Shown: positions 9,432 through 18,797 of the stretch, piece by piece
How positions within the stretch are numbered: the stretch's first letter is position 1
How the letters are laid out: every line of letters starts with the position of its first letter
Assembly (NCBI GenBank): GCA_016218805.1
Contig: JACRCW010000090.1
Span: 1 to 47,476, forward strand
Source of the DNA: Deltaproteobacteria bacterium
GTDB lineage: Bacteria; Myxococcota; JACRCW01
Direction: 5' to 3'
Length of the DNA stretch: 47,476 bases
Program-made: the position numbers and the translations under genes
The notes under the pieces: model-generated
Database searches by the model: none
What the model was told of the DNA's origin: nothing
What the model saw: only the letters and a program-made list of their open reading frames with translations

Positions 9432-12296
9432 TCAGTGCTGCAGGTACACGCCCAGCAGCGCAGTCATCCCATCCCGCGGGAGCAGTTCCTTGACGCGGTC
9501 CGGACGCGGCACATCATCCCGGTAGTCCTGGTCCAGCGCGTTGTAGAGGTTACCCTCCAGCCCAAACCAGCCCAGGATGGGGCGCGTGCGGAATCCCGCG
9601 TTGACGACGACGTACGCGGGAATGCGGAACACGCGCAGGCGTTCCAGCGTGGAGCGCACGTTGTTGCGGCGCTCCGCACCCAGCCGCAGGTCCGCATGCA
9701 GGTCCACCAGTTCAAACAACTCCACGCTGGCCCCCACGTTGGCGCGGGCCTGCGGGACCACCGTCAGGTAGCTGATGTCCGTCTTCTCCGGCGTGTTGGG
9801 GAAGCCGCGGACGGAGTCCACGTACGTGAGCGGCCGCAACCAATCCAGCCGCGGCGCCGCCTGCGGGTCCGGCTCCACAAACCAGCCGCGGAACCAGGAC
9901 ACGTTGGCGTAGACGTACGTGCGCGGGGCGAACTCGATGCGGCCCTCACCCTCCACGCCGGTGATGTGCCGGAACCCGCGGTTGGCAATCTCCTCCTGCG
10001 TGCCACTCTGATCAATGCGGTCAATGCTGTTGCCGATGAACGAGTAGAACCCGTTGGCCGCCACGCGGTAGCGGAACGCGCCCAGCGTGGTGGCATAGTC
10101 CGCACCCATCTCCGCGGTGTGGATGTACTCGGGCTCCAGGCGCGTGCTGCCCTTGAACACCCCCGGCGAGAAGTCCGCGTACGATGACGAGGTCTGGTCG
10201 TACTTCTCCTCGAACGTGGGCGCGCGGAACGCTGCGCCGTACAGCGCCTTGAACGCGAGATCGTCGATGGGTTCGAACACCACGGCGGCGCGGGGCGTGA
10301 TGTGCGTGCGCGGGTCCCACGGAATGGCGTGCCAGGGGTCCGCACGGAAGCCCTCGGCCCAACGCGCACCGTTCTTGTAGCTGTCCGCCACAAAGTCGTG
10401 GATTGTGTTCACCCGCATGCCCACGGTGGCAAACAACCGGTCGGTCACGCGCCATTCATCCTGCGCAAACGCGGCCGCGGTGATGCGCCAGGCGCCGTCC
10501 TGCGGCTGCGCAATGTCCTGTGGGCGCACCAGCGAGTCCAGGTACGCGCCCTTGCCGTCACGGTTGAGCGTGAAGCGGTAGAACGGCATGGCGTCCAGTT
10601 CCAGCTGCACCCCCGTGGCCAGGCGGTGCCGGAACAACGCGGGCAGCACCAGCCGGCCCTCCGCCCCCAGCGCGTTGGTCAGGTACGTGGTCCGCGCCAG
10701 CACGCCCTGCGGAAACACTTCGCGCTGGCCGTCACCATTGCGGTCATTGGTGGAGAACCCGTCCGGGCTGAACTGCAGCCGGCGGTCCACCATGTGACCG
10801 TCCGCGTACAGCCGGCCCAGCACCTCTCCGCCGTCACCAAACGGTTGCGCGTAGCCCGTGTCCAGCGTGCCCAGGATCCACGCCAGCTGGCTGCGCGGGC
10901 CCAGCGTGTCATACACGCCAAAGTACGGGCCGCGGTCTTCGTACTGGAAGAACGTGCGCGCAAAGCCGTGACCGCCGCGGAGGAACGGCGGGGCGTAGTC
11001 CACCTTGCCGCTGAACGCCGCGCGCGCTTCGCGCGAGTCCGTCTGCATCGTCAACGGATCCCGCAGCAGCCCCGTGTCCGAGGCGGCATCCGTGGCCACC
11101 AGGCTCCGCTGCCCCCGGCTCACGCGCGCGTAACCGGATCCAAACGCGCGCAGTCCAAACCGGTTCACGCCGCCCGACAGGCTGGCCTCCGGCGCGAACA
11201 GGCCCGCCGCGCCCAGGTCGTTCTCGACGAGAATGTCGCCGCGGTGCGCCGGGTCATACAGCTTGACATTGTCCGCGCGGGGCAGGCCGTACCGCCCGTC
11301 CGTGAACAACGCCGGGGAGGGTTTGAGCAGGCTCATCCCGGCGCGCGCGCGCACAAACTCGTGCTCACGCGTGACAACGTTGACCACGCCCAGGAACGCG
11401 CCGGTGCCGTACAGCGCGCTGCCGGGGCCGCGGATCACCTCCACCCGCTCGATGATGTCCGCCGGCACCGCCCAAGGGTTGCGCCCGTCGTAAAGATTGG
11501 CGACGCGGTGGCCGTCCACCAGCAGCAGGATCTCCGGGTCGGTGCGGATGCCACGGATGGAGACCTCGTCAAACCCAAAGATGGAGCGGCTGACCTCAAA
11601 GCCCGGCACCTCCTTGAGGATGTCCAGCAGAGACCGCGCGCCTGATTCTTCAATGCGCGCGCGCGAGATGACCGTGATGATCGCGGGCGCGGTTCGGACG
11701 CTCTGCGCGTACGTGGCCGCAATGGCTGTGGCGTCCTCGGCGGCAAAGACCCGGAAATCCTCCGCCAGTGCGGTGGTGCTGGTGGCCGACACGTCCTCCA
11801 CGCGCAGGTCCGCCGCCTGCGGGCGCGTGCGGCGCAATGACGTGCCGCCCAGCGTGCTGCCACCTGCGCGTTCACCCGTGCGCAGTTCGCGCTCCTCCGC
11901 GGTTTCCAGCGGGTTCACCTCCTGCGGTGCCGCCGTCACCACGGGAAGGATCACCGGCTCATGGTTGCTTCCCAGGACGGGCGCGGCCTTGCCGCTCTTC
12001 AGCTGCGCCACCACAAAGTACTCAAGCCCCGGCGTGGCAACGTCATTGCCGTCAATATGGGCCTCCCACGTGTCCGTCTTCTCGTCCACCAGCACCAGGT
12101 CCACGGGCGCAAAGACCGCCTCGCCCTGCAGGCGCAACCTTACGCGCGCGCGCTGCACCTGGCCGGGAGGCTCAAACCGCCCCTTGAGGACCAGCGGCTG
12201 GCCCTGCACCGCTTCCACCGGTTCCGGCACAAACCGGACTTCCGCAGCCAGCGCGGGGAGCGCGCACAGTGCGACGAGGGCGGGCAGCGGGCTCAC
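9432..12296 (-). CDS. TonB-dependent outer-membrane receptor
   Basis: A 954-residue receptor. A short signal peptide (LPALVALCALPALAA) is followed by an Ig/CNA-like beta domain (about 25-110). The plug follows with APAIITVISRARIEESGARSLLDILKEVPGFEV, VSIRGIR and VEVIRGPGSALYGTGAFLGVVNVVT, then a long beta-barrel with GAAFRAPTFEEKY near 700. It ends in a hydrophobic strand (MTALLGVYLQH), as outer-membrane barrels do. Such receptors import bulky nutrients using ExbBD-TonB energy; none of those genes are here, and no substrate can be assigned. The GTG start at 12296 lacks a clear ribosome site. It lies 57 bases downstream of the peptidoglycan-binding gene on the same strand. Confidence 0.9.
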   Translation of the reverse strand: MSPLPALVALCALPALAAEVRFVPEPVEAVQGQPLVLKGRFEPPGQVQRARVRLRLQGEAVFAPVDLVLVDEKTDTWEAHIDGNDVATPGLEYFVVAQLKSGKAAPVLGSNHEPVILPVVTAAPQEVNPLETAEERELRTGERAGGSTLGGTSLRRTRPQAADLRVEDVSATSTTALAEDFRVFAAEDATAIAATYAQSVRTAPAIITVISRARIEESGARSLLDILKEVPGFEVSRSIFGFDEVSIRGIRTDPEILLLVDGHRVANLYDGRNPWAVPADIIERVEVIRGPGSALYGTGAFLGVVNVVTREHEFVRARAGMSLLKPSPALFTDGRYGLPRADNVKLYDPAHRGDILVENDLGAAGLFAPEASLSGGVNRFGLRAFGSGYARVSRGQRSLVATDAASDTGLLRDPLTMQTDSREARAAFSGKVDYAPPFLRGGHGFARTFFQYEDRGPYFGVYDTLGPRSQLAWILGTLDTGYAQPFGDGGEVLGRLYADGHMVDRRLQFSPDGFSTNDRNGDGQREVFPQGVLARTTYLTNALGAEGRLVLPALFRHRLATGVQLELDAMPFYRFTLNRDGKGAYLDSLVRPQDIAQPQDGAWRITAAAFAQDEWRVTDRLFATVGMRVNTIHDFVADSYKNGARWAEGFRADPWHAIPWDPRTHITPRAAVVFEPIDDLAFKALYGAAFRAPTFEEKYDQTSSSYADFSPGVFKGSTRLEPEYIHTAEMGADYATTLGAFRYRVAANGFYSFIGNSIDRIDQSGTQEEIANRGFRHITGVEGEGRIEFAPRTYVYANVSWFRGWFVEPDPQAAPRLDWLRPLTYVDSVRGFPNTPEKTDISYLTVVPQARANVGASVELFELVDLHADLRLGAERRNNVRSTLERLRVFRIPAYVVVNAGFRTRPILGWFGLEGNLYNALDQDYRDDVPRPDRVKELLPRDGMTALLGVYLQH

Positions 12297-12353
12297 GCCC
12301 GGACACTTAGCGCGCCGGGACCGTCACGGGGAAGCCCAGCGCCTCCGCCATGT

Positions 12354-13847
12354 TCAGCCGCGGAAATGGAACACGCCGTCAATCCGGTAGTTGGAGTGGC
12401 CCATGGTCACGCGCTGGGAGCCGTCCGCGTTGACGTTGTTGGAGCCAATGAACAGCGGGCGGTGATGGCTGTCCCATCCCGCGAACATCACGACGTGACC
12501 CCAGCTGTGTGACGTATGGAACATCACGACGTCACCAGGCTTGGCGCCGGCCAGCGTGCGCTGCTCCTTCCAGTCCCGGTCCCGCCGCAGGTTGTCGCGC
12601 AGGCCCCTCACCGCGTCGTGGTGCTGGCCGTTGGTGATCATGCCCGCCTTCTCCAGCACCGCACTGACGAAGTTGGCGCAATTCACGTTGTTGGGAACCC
12701 AGTCGTTCATGTCCCGCGCCAGAGGGCCGTGGTACTTGATGTCGCCCGCGTTGCGTCCCAGCACGCTCTTGGCAATGCGCAGCGCGTCCTGCCCCTTGCC
12801 GCCGTCGGCCGCGCGTTCCATCGCCTTGAGTTCGCGCGCGTCAATGCTGCCGTCCCGCCCGTGGCCGTGGTGCTTGTGCTCAAACTTCTTCGCCGCGGCC
12901 AGCGTGCGCGAATCAAACAGCCCGTCCACCTTCCCCGGCTTGAAGCCCAGCTCCTGGAGCGCGCGCTCGGCGCGCAGCACGTCGTGGGAGCGCTCGCCCA
13001 CCGTCATGGGCGCGGACTTGGCCTGGATGGAGCCGGACAGCTTGTTCCACGTCTGGGCATCCACGCGGCCGCTCACCGGCAGGTGACTGCGCCGCTGGAA
13101 CGCTTTGACCGCCGCCGCCGTGCGCTCATCAAACACGCCGTTGGTGTGCTGCGGGTCATATCCCGCCGCCTTGAGGTGCGCCTGGATGTTCTTTGTTGCC
13201 CGGCCGTGGTTGCCGACGCCAACGCCGGTGGTGCCGTCAGGATTGTCACGCCCCGCTGCGGCGGCGGTGGCGGCGTCCAGGCGGCGGTGTGCGCGCGTGA
13301 TCTTGCTGCGGCGGTGTTCCGGCGCGTGGTCCAGCGCGCGCGCCTCGCGGGCCAGCACCGCCTCTGCGCCGTGGCGGCGCATCCCGGTGGCGGTCTTGTT
13401 GTGCAGCTCCGGCTGGTCCGCGCGGAACGCCCGCACGGCGCGCGCGGTGTCGGCGTCATAGATGCCGTCCACCCGCCCAACGTCGTAGCCCAGCTTGCGC
13501 AGGCGCTGCTCGTCGGTGCGGATCCGGTCGGACTTCTGACCGATGCCCACGTACTGGTCACCCTGCGCCCGGATCCGGCCCTGCACCTTCTTGAGTCGGT
13601 CAAACGTCCGGGTGTCCAGCGACCCGGTGGACGGCAGGCCCACGGCGGATTGGAACTGCCGCAGCGCCTCCGCGGTGGACGCCGTGAACTTGTTGTCCAC
13701 GACGCCGGGGCTGAAGCCCGCCAGCCGCAGCATGCGTTCCACCACCTTCACGGCGGGCTCCTGGGCGCCGGCGGCAAGCGGGCCGTCCTGCAGGGTGGCG
13801 TCAACGGTGCGGTTGGAGCGGGCGTCTGAGCGGGTGATGGCGTTCAC
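12354..13847 (-). CDS. Four-repeat peptidoglycan-binding protein with cysteine amidase/peptidase domain
   Basis: A 497-residue protein. A GTG start is chosen because AGGAGG lies 8 bases upstream; no ATG serves. Four PG_binding_1 repeats are visible, with cores LRLAGFSPGVVDNKFTAST, LRKLGYDVGRVDGIYDADT, LKAAGYDPQHTNGVFDERT and LQELGFKPGKVDGLFDSRT. The C-terminal ~150 residues look like a CHAP/NlpC-P60 cysteine hydrolase: Cys390 (NNVNCANFVSAVLEKAG), PGDVVMFHTSHSWGHVVMF with His451, and a GSNNVN strand. Predicted to cleave peptidoglycan peptides. There is no signal peptide or membrane segment, which is unusual for a wall hydrolase and suggests release by lysis or by a specialised exporter. Confidence 0.85.
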   Translation of the reverse strand: MNAITRSDARSNRTVDATLQDGPLAAGAQEPAVKVVERMLRLAGFSPGVVDNKFTASTAEALRQFQSAVGLPSTGSLDTRTFDRLKKVQGRIRAQGDQYVGIGQKSDRIRTDEQRLRKLGYDVGRVDGIYDADTARAVRAFRADQPELHNKTATGMRRHGAEAVLAREARALDHAPEHRRSKITRAHRRLDAATAAAAGRDNPDGTTGVGVGNHGRATKNIQAHLKAAGYDPQHTNGVFDERTAAAVKAFQRRSHLPVSGRVDAQTWNKLSGSIQAKSAPMTVGERSHDVLRAERALQELGFKPGKVDGLFDSRTLAAAKKFEHKHHGHGRDGSIDARELKAMERAADGGKGQDALRIAKSVLGRNAGDIKYHGPLARDMNDWVPNNVNCANFVSAVLEKAGMITNGQHHDAVRGLRDNLRRDRDWKEQRTLAGAKPGDVVMFHTSHSWGHVVMFAGWDSHHRPLFIGSNNVNADGSQRVTMGHSNYRIDGVFHFRG

Positions 13848-13971
13848 GGGAGACCTCCTGCGTACGCGTACATTCTCCGCAGGATCGGCAAATGGTTGTG
13901 ACCGTCGACGGGTGGACGGACAGCGGGAGGATACGCCGTCGACGTCCTCCTCCTGTCGGATACGCCCGCCT

Positions 13972-14745
13972 TCAGGGGCAGGGCACCTGCTCCCACGACC
14001 CGTCGTAGTCAAAGTCGAGGATGATGGTGCCGTTGGCGCAGGACAGGCTGCCCGCCTCGCAGCACGTGCTGGTGTCGACGACGAATGTCACGCCATCATC
14101 CATCAGCGCGGGGAACGACGCCGGCTTGGGCACCACCCAGCCCCACCCGTAGGTGGCGTGCGGCCCCATGCTGCTGACGTCAATGCTCGCGGGTCCGAGG
14201 GTGGCCTGCGGGCACTGGACCACGGCCGGCACCATGCACCCGACGGGCGGAGGTCCGGACGAGCTCGCCGCTGCACTGCTGGTCCCGCTGCTGCCTGGGG
14301 GAAACGCGGAGGACGGGCGTGCGGTGCTGGTTCCCGTGGAGCCCGTTGCAGCGGAGGCCGGGACCGAGCTGGCCCATGATGCGCCGGCGTCCGAGGTGGC
14401 GTGCGCGCTGGACGGGACCGATGACGCGGTTGCCGCGCTGGACGGTGCGCGCGAGGTGGCGGCGGCGGATGAGACGGGCGGCGCGCTTGTGCTGCCGCGG
14501 CTGGCGGACCCGGAAGCGGAAGGTGCGGATGACGATGCCGCAACACCGGCGTCGGCGGCAGATGATTCCGACGGGAGGCATACGCCGTCAGCGCAGCGTT
14601 CTTGCATGCGGCAGTCCCGGCTGGAGTTGCAGGTGAACACGCACTTGCCGTCCACGCGGACCTGGTCACCCGCACACGGGGCACAACCGGTGAAGCCGGG
14701 CCCTATCAGGGCGCATACAACGGCAACCACCGTCCGCGGGTTCAT
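13972..14745 (-). CDS. Ser/Ala-rich lipoprotein of unknown function
   Basis: A 257-residue lipoprotein with a signal peptide ending at GFTGC (Cys21). It has one four-Cys module (CVFTCNSSRDCRMQERCADGVC, residues about 32-55) of the type repeated many times in the gene at 20514-22994. About 110 residues of Ser/Ala/Thr low complexity follow. The compact C-terminal domain has Cys pairs (CMVPAVVQC, TCCEAGSLSC) and ends DFDYDGSWEQVPCP. The start at 14745 is chosen for the signal peptide; only CAGGG stands upstream. The linker is probably an extended stalk on the cell surface. I do not recognise the C-terminal domain. Confidence 0.75.
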   Translation of the reverse strand: MNPRTVVAVVCALIGPGFTGCAPCAGDQVRVDGKCVFTCNSSRDCRMQERCADGVCLPSESSAADAGVAASSSAPSASGSASRGSTSAPPVSSAAATSRAPSSAATASSVPSSAHATSDAGASWASSVPASAATGSTGTSTARPSSAFPPGSSGTSSAAASSSGPPPVGCMVPAVVQCPQATLGPASIDVSSMGPHATYGWGWVVPKPASFPALMDDGVTFVVDTSTCCEAGSLSCANGTIILDFDYDGSWEQVPCP

Positions 14746-14799
14746 GCCCTGCACGGTGGCGCGCGCATCCGGTGAGGGCAAGCCGTCCGCACAGCCCGG

Positions 14800-17700
14800 T
14801 CACCGCGGGCCCGCCGCCAGCGCGCCGTTTGCGTCCCGCCACGTGGCGGACAGGAACCGCAGCGCGAACCGGATTTCATCCGTCTGCGCCACCAGGGGAC
14901 GCCCGCCCCCGACGGGCTCCGCCTCCGCCGCGTCCATCTGCGCCTTCACACGCGCCAGCAGACGCGCGGCACCCGCATGGTCCCCGCGCGCGTGCGCCCG
15001 GCGCGCTTCCGCCACCTCCAGGTGCGCCGCGTGCAGGTCCAGCGCCGCCAGGAACAGCGGGTCCTCGGCCGCGGCCAGCAGGCTGCGCGCCTCGTCCAGC
15101 GACCGCCGCGCATCCTCGAACCTGCCCTGCACCGCCTCCACCGCCCCCAGGTTGCCGAGGAATATCCCCTCGTAGCGACGGTCGTTGGCCTCACGCAGGA
15201 CGGCCACGGCTTTCAGGAACTGGCTGCGCGCACGGTCAAGGCGGCCCTGGTTCTCGTACAGGATGCCCAGGTAGCCAAGCATGATTCCTTGCAGGCGCAG
15301 GTCTTCCACCTCGCGGAAGATGGCGTAGGCCTTTTCGTAATACGTACGCGCCGGGGCGAGCTTCGCCCACTCGTGGTTGAGGATCCCCAGGTAGCCGGTG
15401 ACGCTGCCCTCGCCGCGGCGGTCACCGCACTCGCGGAACATCGCCAGCGCACGCTCGTAGTGGTCGTGCGCCTCGGCCAGCCGGCGCTCGTCATGCAGCA
15501 TCCCGCCGAGCTGTTGCAGCGCGCGCGCTGCGCCGCCCGTCCCGCCGATATCGCGGAAGATGGCCAGTGACTGATCATGCAACGGCCGGGCCTCGTCCTT
15601 GGCCCCACGGTCCTGCGCCAGCTTTCCCAGCTCGTCGAGCGCCACCGCCTCCGCACGACGATCGCCCGCCTTGCGGGCCAGGGCCACCGCCGCATCGCCG
15701 TCCGCGCGCGCCTCCGCGAGCCTCCCACGTGCGTGGCGGGCGCGCGCCCGCGCGTCCAGGACGCGCGCGTGCAGTGACGGGTCCGCGGCCACGCGGGCCG
15801 CGGCCGCCAGCGTGTCATCCAGCAGCGCCAGGTGCGTGGCAAACGGGCCGCGCGTGGAGAGGACCGGCTGCAGCACCAGCAACGCCCGGAGCGCCCGCCC
15901 CACGGCCTCCTTTGACGACGGCGCCTCCTTCATCGCCCGGGCGTGCACAGCCAGCAGGTTCTCCTGTTCCCCGGCCAGGCGCTTGAGGCGCTCCATGCCA
16001 CCGTGCCCGTCAACACCTTCCGCCCACGCCTCACCCGCGCGCAGGTAGTACTCCGCGTGGCGGCCCGGCACCGTCGCCGCTTCCGGCAGCGCGGCCAGCT
16101 TCTCGTGTGCGTATTCGCGAATGGACACGTACAGGGAGAAGCGCATCTCGCCGGGGAAATGGCGTGATTCCACCGCGCGCAGCAGAGACTTGTCGCGCAG
16201 GGCCTCCAGCACGTCCAGGACCCACGGTGAACCCGGGAACCGCTCCAGAGAGACCACCTCTTCGGCCGCCTCCAGTGAGAAGTCACCGCGGAACACGGAG
16301 CACATGCCCAGCGCGGCCTGTTCGTGCGGCTGCAGCAGTTTCCATGACCAGTCTATGGCCCCGCGCAGCGTGGACCGCGACGACGAGCCATCCCGTTTTC
16401 CGCCCGTCAACAGGTCAAACCGCCGCGGCAGGCGTTCCAGGAGCTTCTGCGCGCTCAGCACACCCATGCGCGCCGCGGCCAGTTCAATGGCCAGCGGGAT
16501 TCCGTCCAGTTCGCGGACAATCTGCGCCACCAGCGGCTTCTCCGCCGGGGTCAGCACAAACCCCTGCCGCACCGCGCGTGCGCGCTCAACGAACAGCTTC
16601 ACCGCCTCGCTCTGGTCGGCGTCCTCGTCACGCTCAGGCAGCGCCAGGGGACCCAGGTGCCACGGTTGTTCCTGCGGCAGGTGCAGCGGCTCGCGGCTGC
16701 TCACCAGGAACTCCGCGCGCGGCGCCAACGCCAGCCACCGCCCCACGCTGCCGGCCCCGTGCTGGACCACCTGGTCAAAGTTCTCCAGCACAACCAGCAA
16801 CCGCCCGCGGCGAGCCAGCGCGGCCCCCAACTGGTCCACCACGTCCGCCACGGTGCGCCCCGCGGTGAGCGGAATCTCCAGGCCCCGCCCCACGGCGGCG
16901 CACACCTGCTCAAGGTTGGTGGCGTCGGAAAGATCGCACAGCCAGGCGCCACCCAGCGCGTCGTAGTCGGACCGGTGCAGTGACGCGTACTGCAGACACA
17001 GGCGCGACTTGCCGATGCCACCCGGTCCCAGCACCGTGACCACGCGCTTCCCCTGCGCCAGGAATCCGCCCAGCGCCTGCAGGTCGTTGTCACGGCCCAC
17101 AAAGCCCCCGTCGACGGGCGGGACATTTCCGCGCCGCACGTCCACCACCGTGTCCTGGCCTGGTTCGGACGCTGACACCGACCCGCCACCCGTGCCTGTC
17201 CCGGTAGCGGCGGTGGCGGCGACGGCGCGATCAGACTTGGTGCGCTGACCCTCGTCTACGGACACCTGCGAGGCCATGGTTGCCGCCGCCATGGTGGCCG
17301 GGTCCGCGGCGAGCGCGTCCGCGAACAGCGCGCGCATCCACGCGCCCAGCCGCGCGGGCGAATGCGGGACACCATGACGGGCCAGCCATTCCTCCAGCGC
17401 GCCGCCAAGGTCCTCGCAGTCGCGGAAGCGGTCCTCGCGGCGCGGGGAGAGCGCCTTCATCACCACCGGGTCCAGGTCACGCGGGAAACCAGGGACCACG
17501 CTGGAGGGACGCGGAACGCGGCACTCCATGATCGCGTGCAGCGCGAGAATGTCACTGTCGCGCTTGAACAGCCGCTGCATGGTGCACAACTCCCACAGCA
17601 CAATGCCCAGGGCGAACTGGTCACTCCGCGCGTCGACGGGCTGCCCACCGGCCTGCTCGGGGCTCATGTAGCTGTACTTGCCCTTGAGCACGCCGGTGGC

Positions 17701-18234
17701 CGTGTCCTCCGTCTGCACGGCGGCTTTGGCCACGCCAAAGTCCACAATCTTGGTGACGCCGTCATAGGTGACAATGAGGTTGTGGGGCGAGATGTCGCGG
17801 TGGACGATCCCCAGTGGCCGCCCGTGCAGGTCCGCTTTGACGTGCGCGTGCTGCAGCCCGGCAGCAGCGTCGACGATGATCCCCAGCGCGTGCGCGAGCG
17901 GGATGCTGCCCCCCTGTTCGGCCACCCGCACCAGGATCCGGCGCGCGTCCTGTCCATGCAGGAACTCCATCGCCATGAAATACGTGCCGCCGTCTTCGCC
18001 CACCTCGTGGATGGAGACCACGTTGGGATGCCGCAGGTCCGCGGCGGTGCGCGCCTCATCCAGGAACATCTGCTCAAACGCGGGATTGTGCGCAATGTGC
18101 GGCAGGATCCGCTTGACCACGACGAGTTTCTCAAACCCGCGGATGCCCGTCTGCCGCGCGAGGAACACCTCCGCCATGCCGCCCTGGGCGATGCGGTGGA
18201 TCAATTCGTACTTGCCGGCGAGCAGCGTGGCCAT
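14800..18234 (-). CDS. Ser/Thr kinase - STAND ATPase - TPR fusion protein
   Basis: A 1144-residue signalling protein. Residues 8-285 are a complete Hanks kinase: IAQGGMAEVF loop, Lys41, HRD Asp147, DFG Asp165, then SYMSPEQ and SDQFALGIVLWEL. After a Thr/Gly linker, residues about 375-700 are an NB-ARC/AfsR-like STAND ATPase with P-loop GPGGIGKS (403-410), LLVVLENFDQV (Walker B region), FLVSSREPL and IPLAIELAAARMGVLS. About 800-1110 are TPR helices (GYLGILNHEWAKLAPARTYYEKA and similar). STAND proteins act as nucleotide-driven oligomerising switches; here one likely couples to autophosphorylation. No DNA-binding domain or membrane segment is visible. It starts at the ATG giving MATLLAGKYE, with GGGGCGG upstream. 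Confidence 0.92.
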   Translation of the reverse strand: MATLLAGKYELIHRIAQGGMAEVFLARQTGIRGFEKLVVVKRILPHIAHNPAFEQMFLDEARTAADLRHPNVVSIHEVGEDGGTYFMAMEFLHGQDARRILVRVAEQGGSIPLAHALGIIVDAAAGLQHAHVKADLHGRPLGIVHRDISPHNLIVTYDGVTKIVDFGVAKAAVQTEDTATGVLKGKYSYMSPEQAGGQPVDARSDQFALGIVLWELCTMQRLFKRDSDILALHAIMECRVPRPSSVVPGFPRDLDPVVMKALSPRREDRFRDCEDLGGALEEWLARHGVPHSPARLGAWMRALFADALAADPATMAAATMASQVSVDEGQRTKSDRAVAATAATGTGTGGGSVSASEPGQDTVVDVRRGNVPPVDGGFVGRDNDLQALGGFLAQGKRVVTVLGPGGIGKSRLCLQYASLHRSDYDALGGAWLCDLSDATNLEQVCAAVGRGLEIPLTAGRTVADVVDQLGAALARRGRLLVVLENFDQVVQHGAGSVGRWLALAPRAEFLVSSREPLHLPQEQPWHLGPLALPERDEDADQSEAVKLFVERARAVRQGFVLTPAEKPLVAQIVRELDGIPLAIELAAARMGVLSAQKLLERLPRRFDLLTGGKRDGSSSRSTLRGAIDWSWKLLQPHEQAALGMCSVFRGDFSLEAAEEVVSLERFPGSPWVLDVLEALRDKSLLRAVESRHFPGEMRFSLYVSIREYAHEKLAALPEAATVPGRHAEYYLRAGEAWAEGVDGHGGMERLKRLAGEQENLLAVHARAMKEAPSSKEAVGRALRALLVLQPVLSTRGPFATHLALLDDTLAAAARVAADPSLHARVLDARARARHARGRLAEARADGDAAVALARKAGDRRAEAVALDELGKLAQDRGAKDEARPLHDQSLAIFRDIGGTGGAARALQQLGGMLHDERRLAEAHDHYERALAMFRECGDRRGEGSVTGYLGILNHEWAKLAPARTYYEKAYAIFREVEDLRLQGIMLGYLGILYENQGRLDRARSQFLKAVAVLREANDRRYEGIFLGNLGAVEAVQGRFEDARRSLDEARSLLAAAEDPLFLAALDLHAAHLEVAEARRAHARGDHAGAARLLARVKAQMDAAEAEPVGGGRPLVAQTDEIRFALRFLSATWRDANGALAAGPR

Positions 18235-18483
18235 GCCGCCCCACGAATAGCAGGCCCCCCCGCCCGTGCGTGAGCCGCGCGGGTCAAGCCGCGCGCCGGC
18301 GTCCGCAGGCTCCCCGGCGTGCGGCGCTTTGTTGGGGCGCCCGTCCGTTGTCACTCTGTCCGTCCGCGTGTTGACCCTTGAATGCCTGCAGTCTCCGCTT
18401 CCGCTGCGCGGCTTGCGTGGCGGAACGCGCGGCGGTTGGCTTGCACGGTGCCCGGCGTCCGCCGGGCCGCCAAGGAGGACGTG

Positions 18484-18660
18484 ATGGAGAAGTCCACCCA
18501 GGTCCCACTCGTCGCCAGGGAGCTGCGCATACTGGTCCAGTCGCTGACCAACTGCCTGGCCACATGCAAGGTCCACGACAAGAAGCCCGACTCGCCGTGC
18601 GAAGACTGCGACGCGGCGCGCACGCTCCGCACCAAGCTGCAGGCCCTTGCCGGGGCCTGA
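18484..18660 (+). CDS. Small four-Cys protein, possibly zinc-binding
   Basis: A 58-residue protein. AGGAGG (18473-18478) stands 5 bases before the ATG, a strong reason to believe it is translated. Two helices flank four Cys (CLATC, then CEDC 10 residues later), a spacing that fits a zinc knuckle. The C-terminus is basic and helical (AARTLRTKLQAL). It is divergent from the kinase-STAND gene with a 249-bp gap. No family is recognised. Confidence 0.65.
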   Translation: MEKSTQVPLVARELRILVQSLTNCLATCKVHDKKPDSPCEDCDAARTLRTKLQALAGA

Positions 18661-18797
18661 GCGCCGGCGCCCCGTTTCACGCGCGTTTCACCGGACGCGT
18701 CCCGCGTTTCCTTGCGCGGTTGAAACCGGGCGCACCCTGCACCGCCATGCTGGGTTCACGGGCGGCCGCGCCGGCTGCCCTGAACGGAGCTCATGCC

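Noticed and set aside
12307..12351. 14-codon leader peptide before the TonB-dependent receptor gene
   Set aside because: It has ATG and TAA but no ribosome site, no regulatory codon run and no attenuator hairpin; likely chance.
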